Shown here: positions 63,736 to 64,000 of the stretch, in pieces | How positions within the stretch are numbered: position 1 is the stretch's first letter | How the letters are laid out: the number at the start of each line of letters is the position of its first letter | DNA from: Monoplex corrugatus | Lineage: Eukaryota > Mollusca > Gastropoda > Littorinimorpha > Ranellidae | DNA: 64,000 bases | Reading direction: 5' to 3' | Assembly (NCBI GenBank): GCA_030674185.1 | Contig: JAPXFY010000015.1 | Span: forward strand, 29,041,685 to 29,105,684 | Program-made: the position numbers and the translations under genes | The notes under the pieces: generated by a model | What the model was told of the DNA's origin: nothing | Databases searched by the model: none | The model's input: only the letters and a program-made list of their open reading frames with translations

Positions 63736-64000
63736 CCCCTCTTTGTTTGGTGAAATGGCTACCGTTTAAGGTGTGGTGTCGGGGTCGGGGTCGGTAGGTG
63801 ATTGTCTGGCCGGTGGTGAGACATTGTTGATTTGGGTACCATCCAGCATCCTCGGGCGTTTGGTGGTAAGTTCCGTTCCACTGCTGTCTCTCTCAGAAAT
63901 ATTGTCTTTCTATGCTCTGTCCGTCTGTGTTTTTGTTTTGATTACTGATGATTTTATTTCATATATCGTCATATATTTATCCTTGATACGTATATACGAG
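63736..64000. other. Stretch without recognised gene
   Basis: Nothing recognised to the right edge. Confidence 0.5.

Overview
This window looks like non-coding genomic DNA of an animal, most likely a mollusc and perhaps a gastropod. It contains no bacterial-style operons. It is packed with decayed retrotransposons, long di-, tri- and tetranucleotide microsatellites and minisatellites. The element mix (RTE-like and CR1/L2-like LINEs, Penelope-like elements with GIY-YIG endonucleases, DIRS-type remnants, a mariner, tRNA-derived SINE heads) fits a lophotrochozoan. The mollusc assignment is an inference from memory of element families, not a measurement. Only one stretch looks like host protein: an Mpv17/PMP22-family segment near 36 kb, which is frameshifted.

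Layout. 1-2.1 kb: CR1/L2-like LINE running in from the left edge. 2.3-2.65 kb: foldback repeat. 4.9-5.4 kb: DIRS-like RT fragment. 5.56-7.68 kb: RTE-A copy (+). 8.25-8.76 kb: L1/Tx1-like RT relic. 9.99-12.05 kb: RTE-A copy with an inverted 5' end. 12.06-12.55 kb: LINE C-terminus (-). 13.7-15.8 kb: CR1/L2-like LINE broken by a 20-bp minisatellite. 17.6-18.4 kb: tyrosine-recombinase relic. 19.6-20.9 kb: RTE-B (-). 21.0-27.3 kb: a long LINE (here LINE-D, -) with ORF1, endonuclease, RT and CCHC tail, split by a Penelope-like insertion (PLE-0). 27.6-28.65 kb: RTE-C (-). 29.0-31.1 kb: two CR1/L2-like 3' ends tail to tail. 31.3-34.7 kb: full-length RTE-A (-). 35.7-36.7 kb: Mpv17-like segment next to an RTE endonuclease piece. 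37.34-38.59 kb: complete mariner. 38.76-39.83 kb: second LINE-D fragment. 42.3-45.7 kb: RTE-A (+) split by PLE-1. 47.6-48.25 kb: PLE-3, a short ORF-less PLE. 48.3-50.3 kb: RTE-A (+). 52.2-54.9 kb: nearly intact PLE-2 with two hammerhead ribozyme motifs. 56.8-61.7 kb: RTE-A (-) carrying two further RTE-A insertions. 62.9-63.7 kb: another foldback repeat.

Biology. Two Penelope-like families are visible. One (PLE-2) has direct terminal repeats, each with a canonical minimal hammerhead ribozyme. The other (PLE-0, PLE-1, PLE-3) has inverted terminal repeats, 13-bp target-site duplications, and a hairpin with the same geometry as a hammerhead but altered core bases (UUGACAA for CUGANGA). This variant ribozyme candidate, and the nested insertions that let individual events be ordered, are the most interesting content. 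Names such as RTE-A, LINE-D and PLE-0 are labels for this report only; clade assignments are by motif reading, without database searches.
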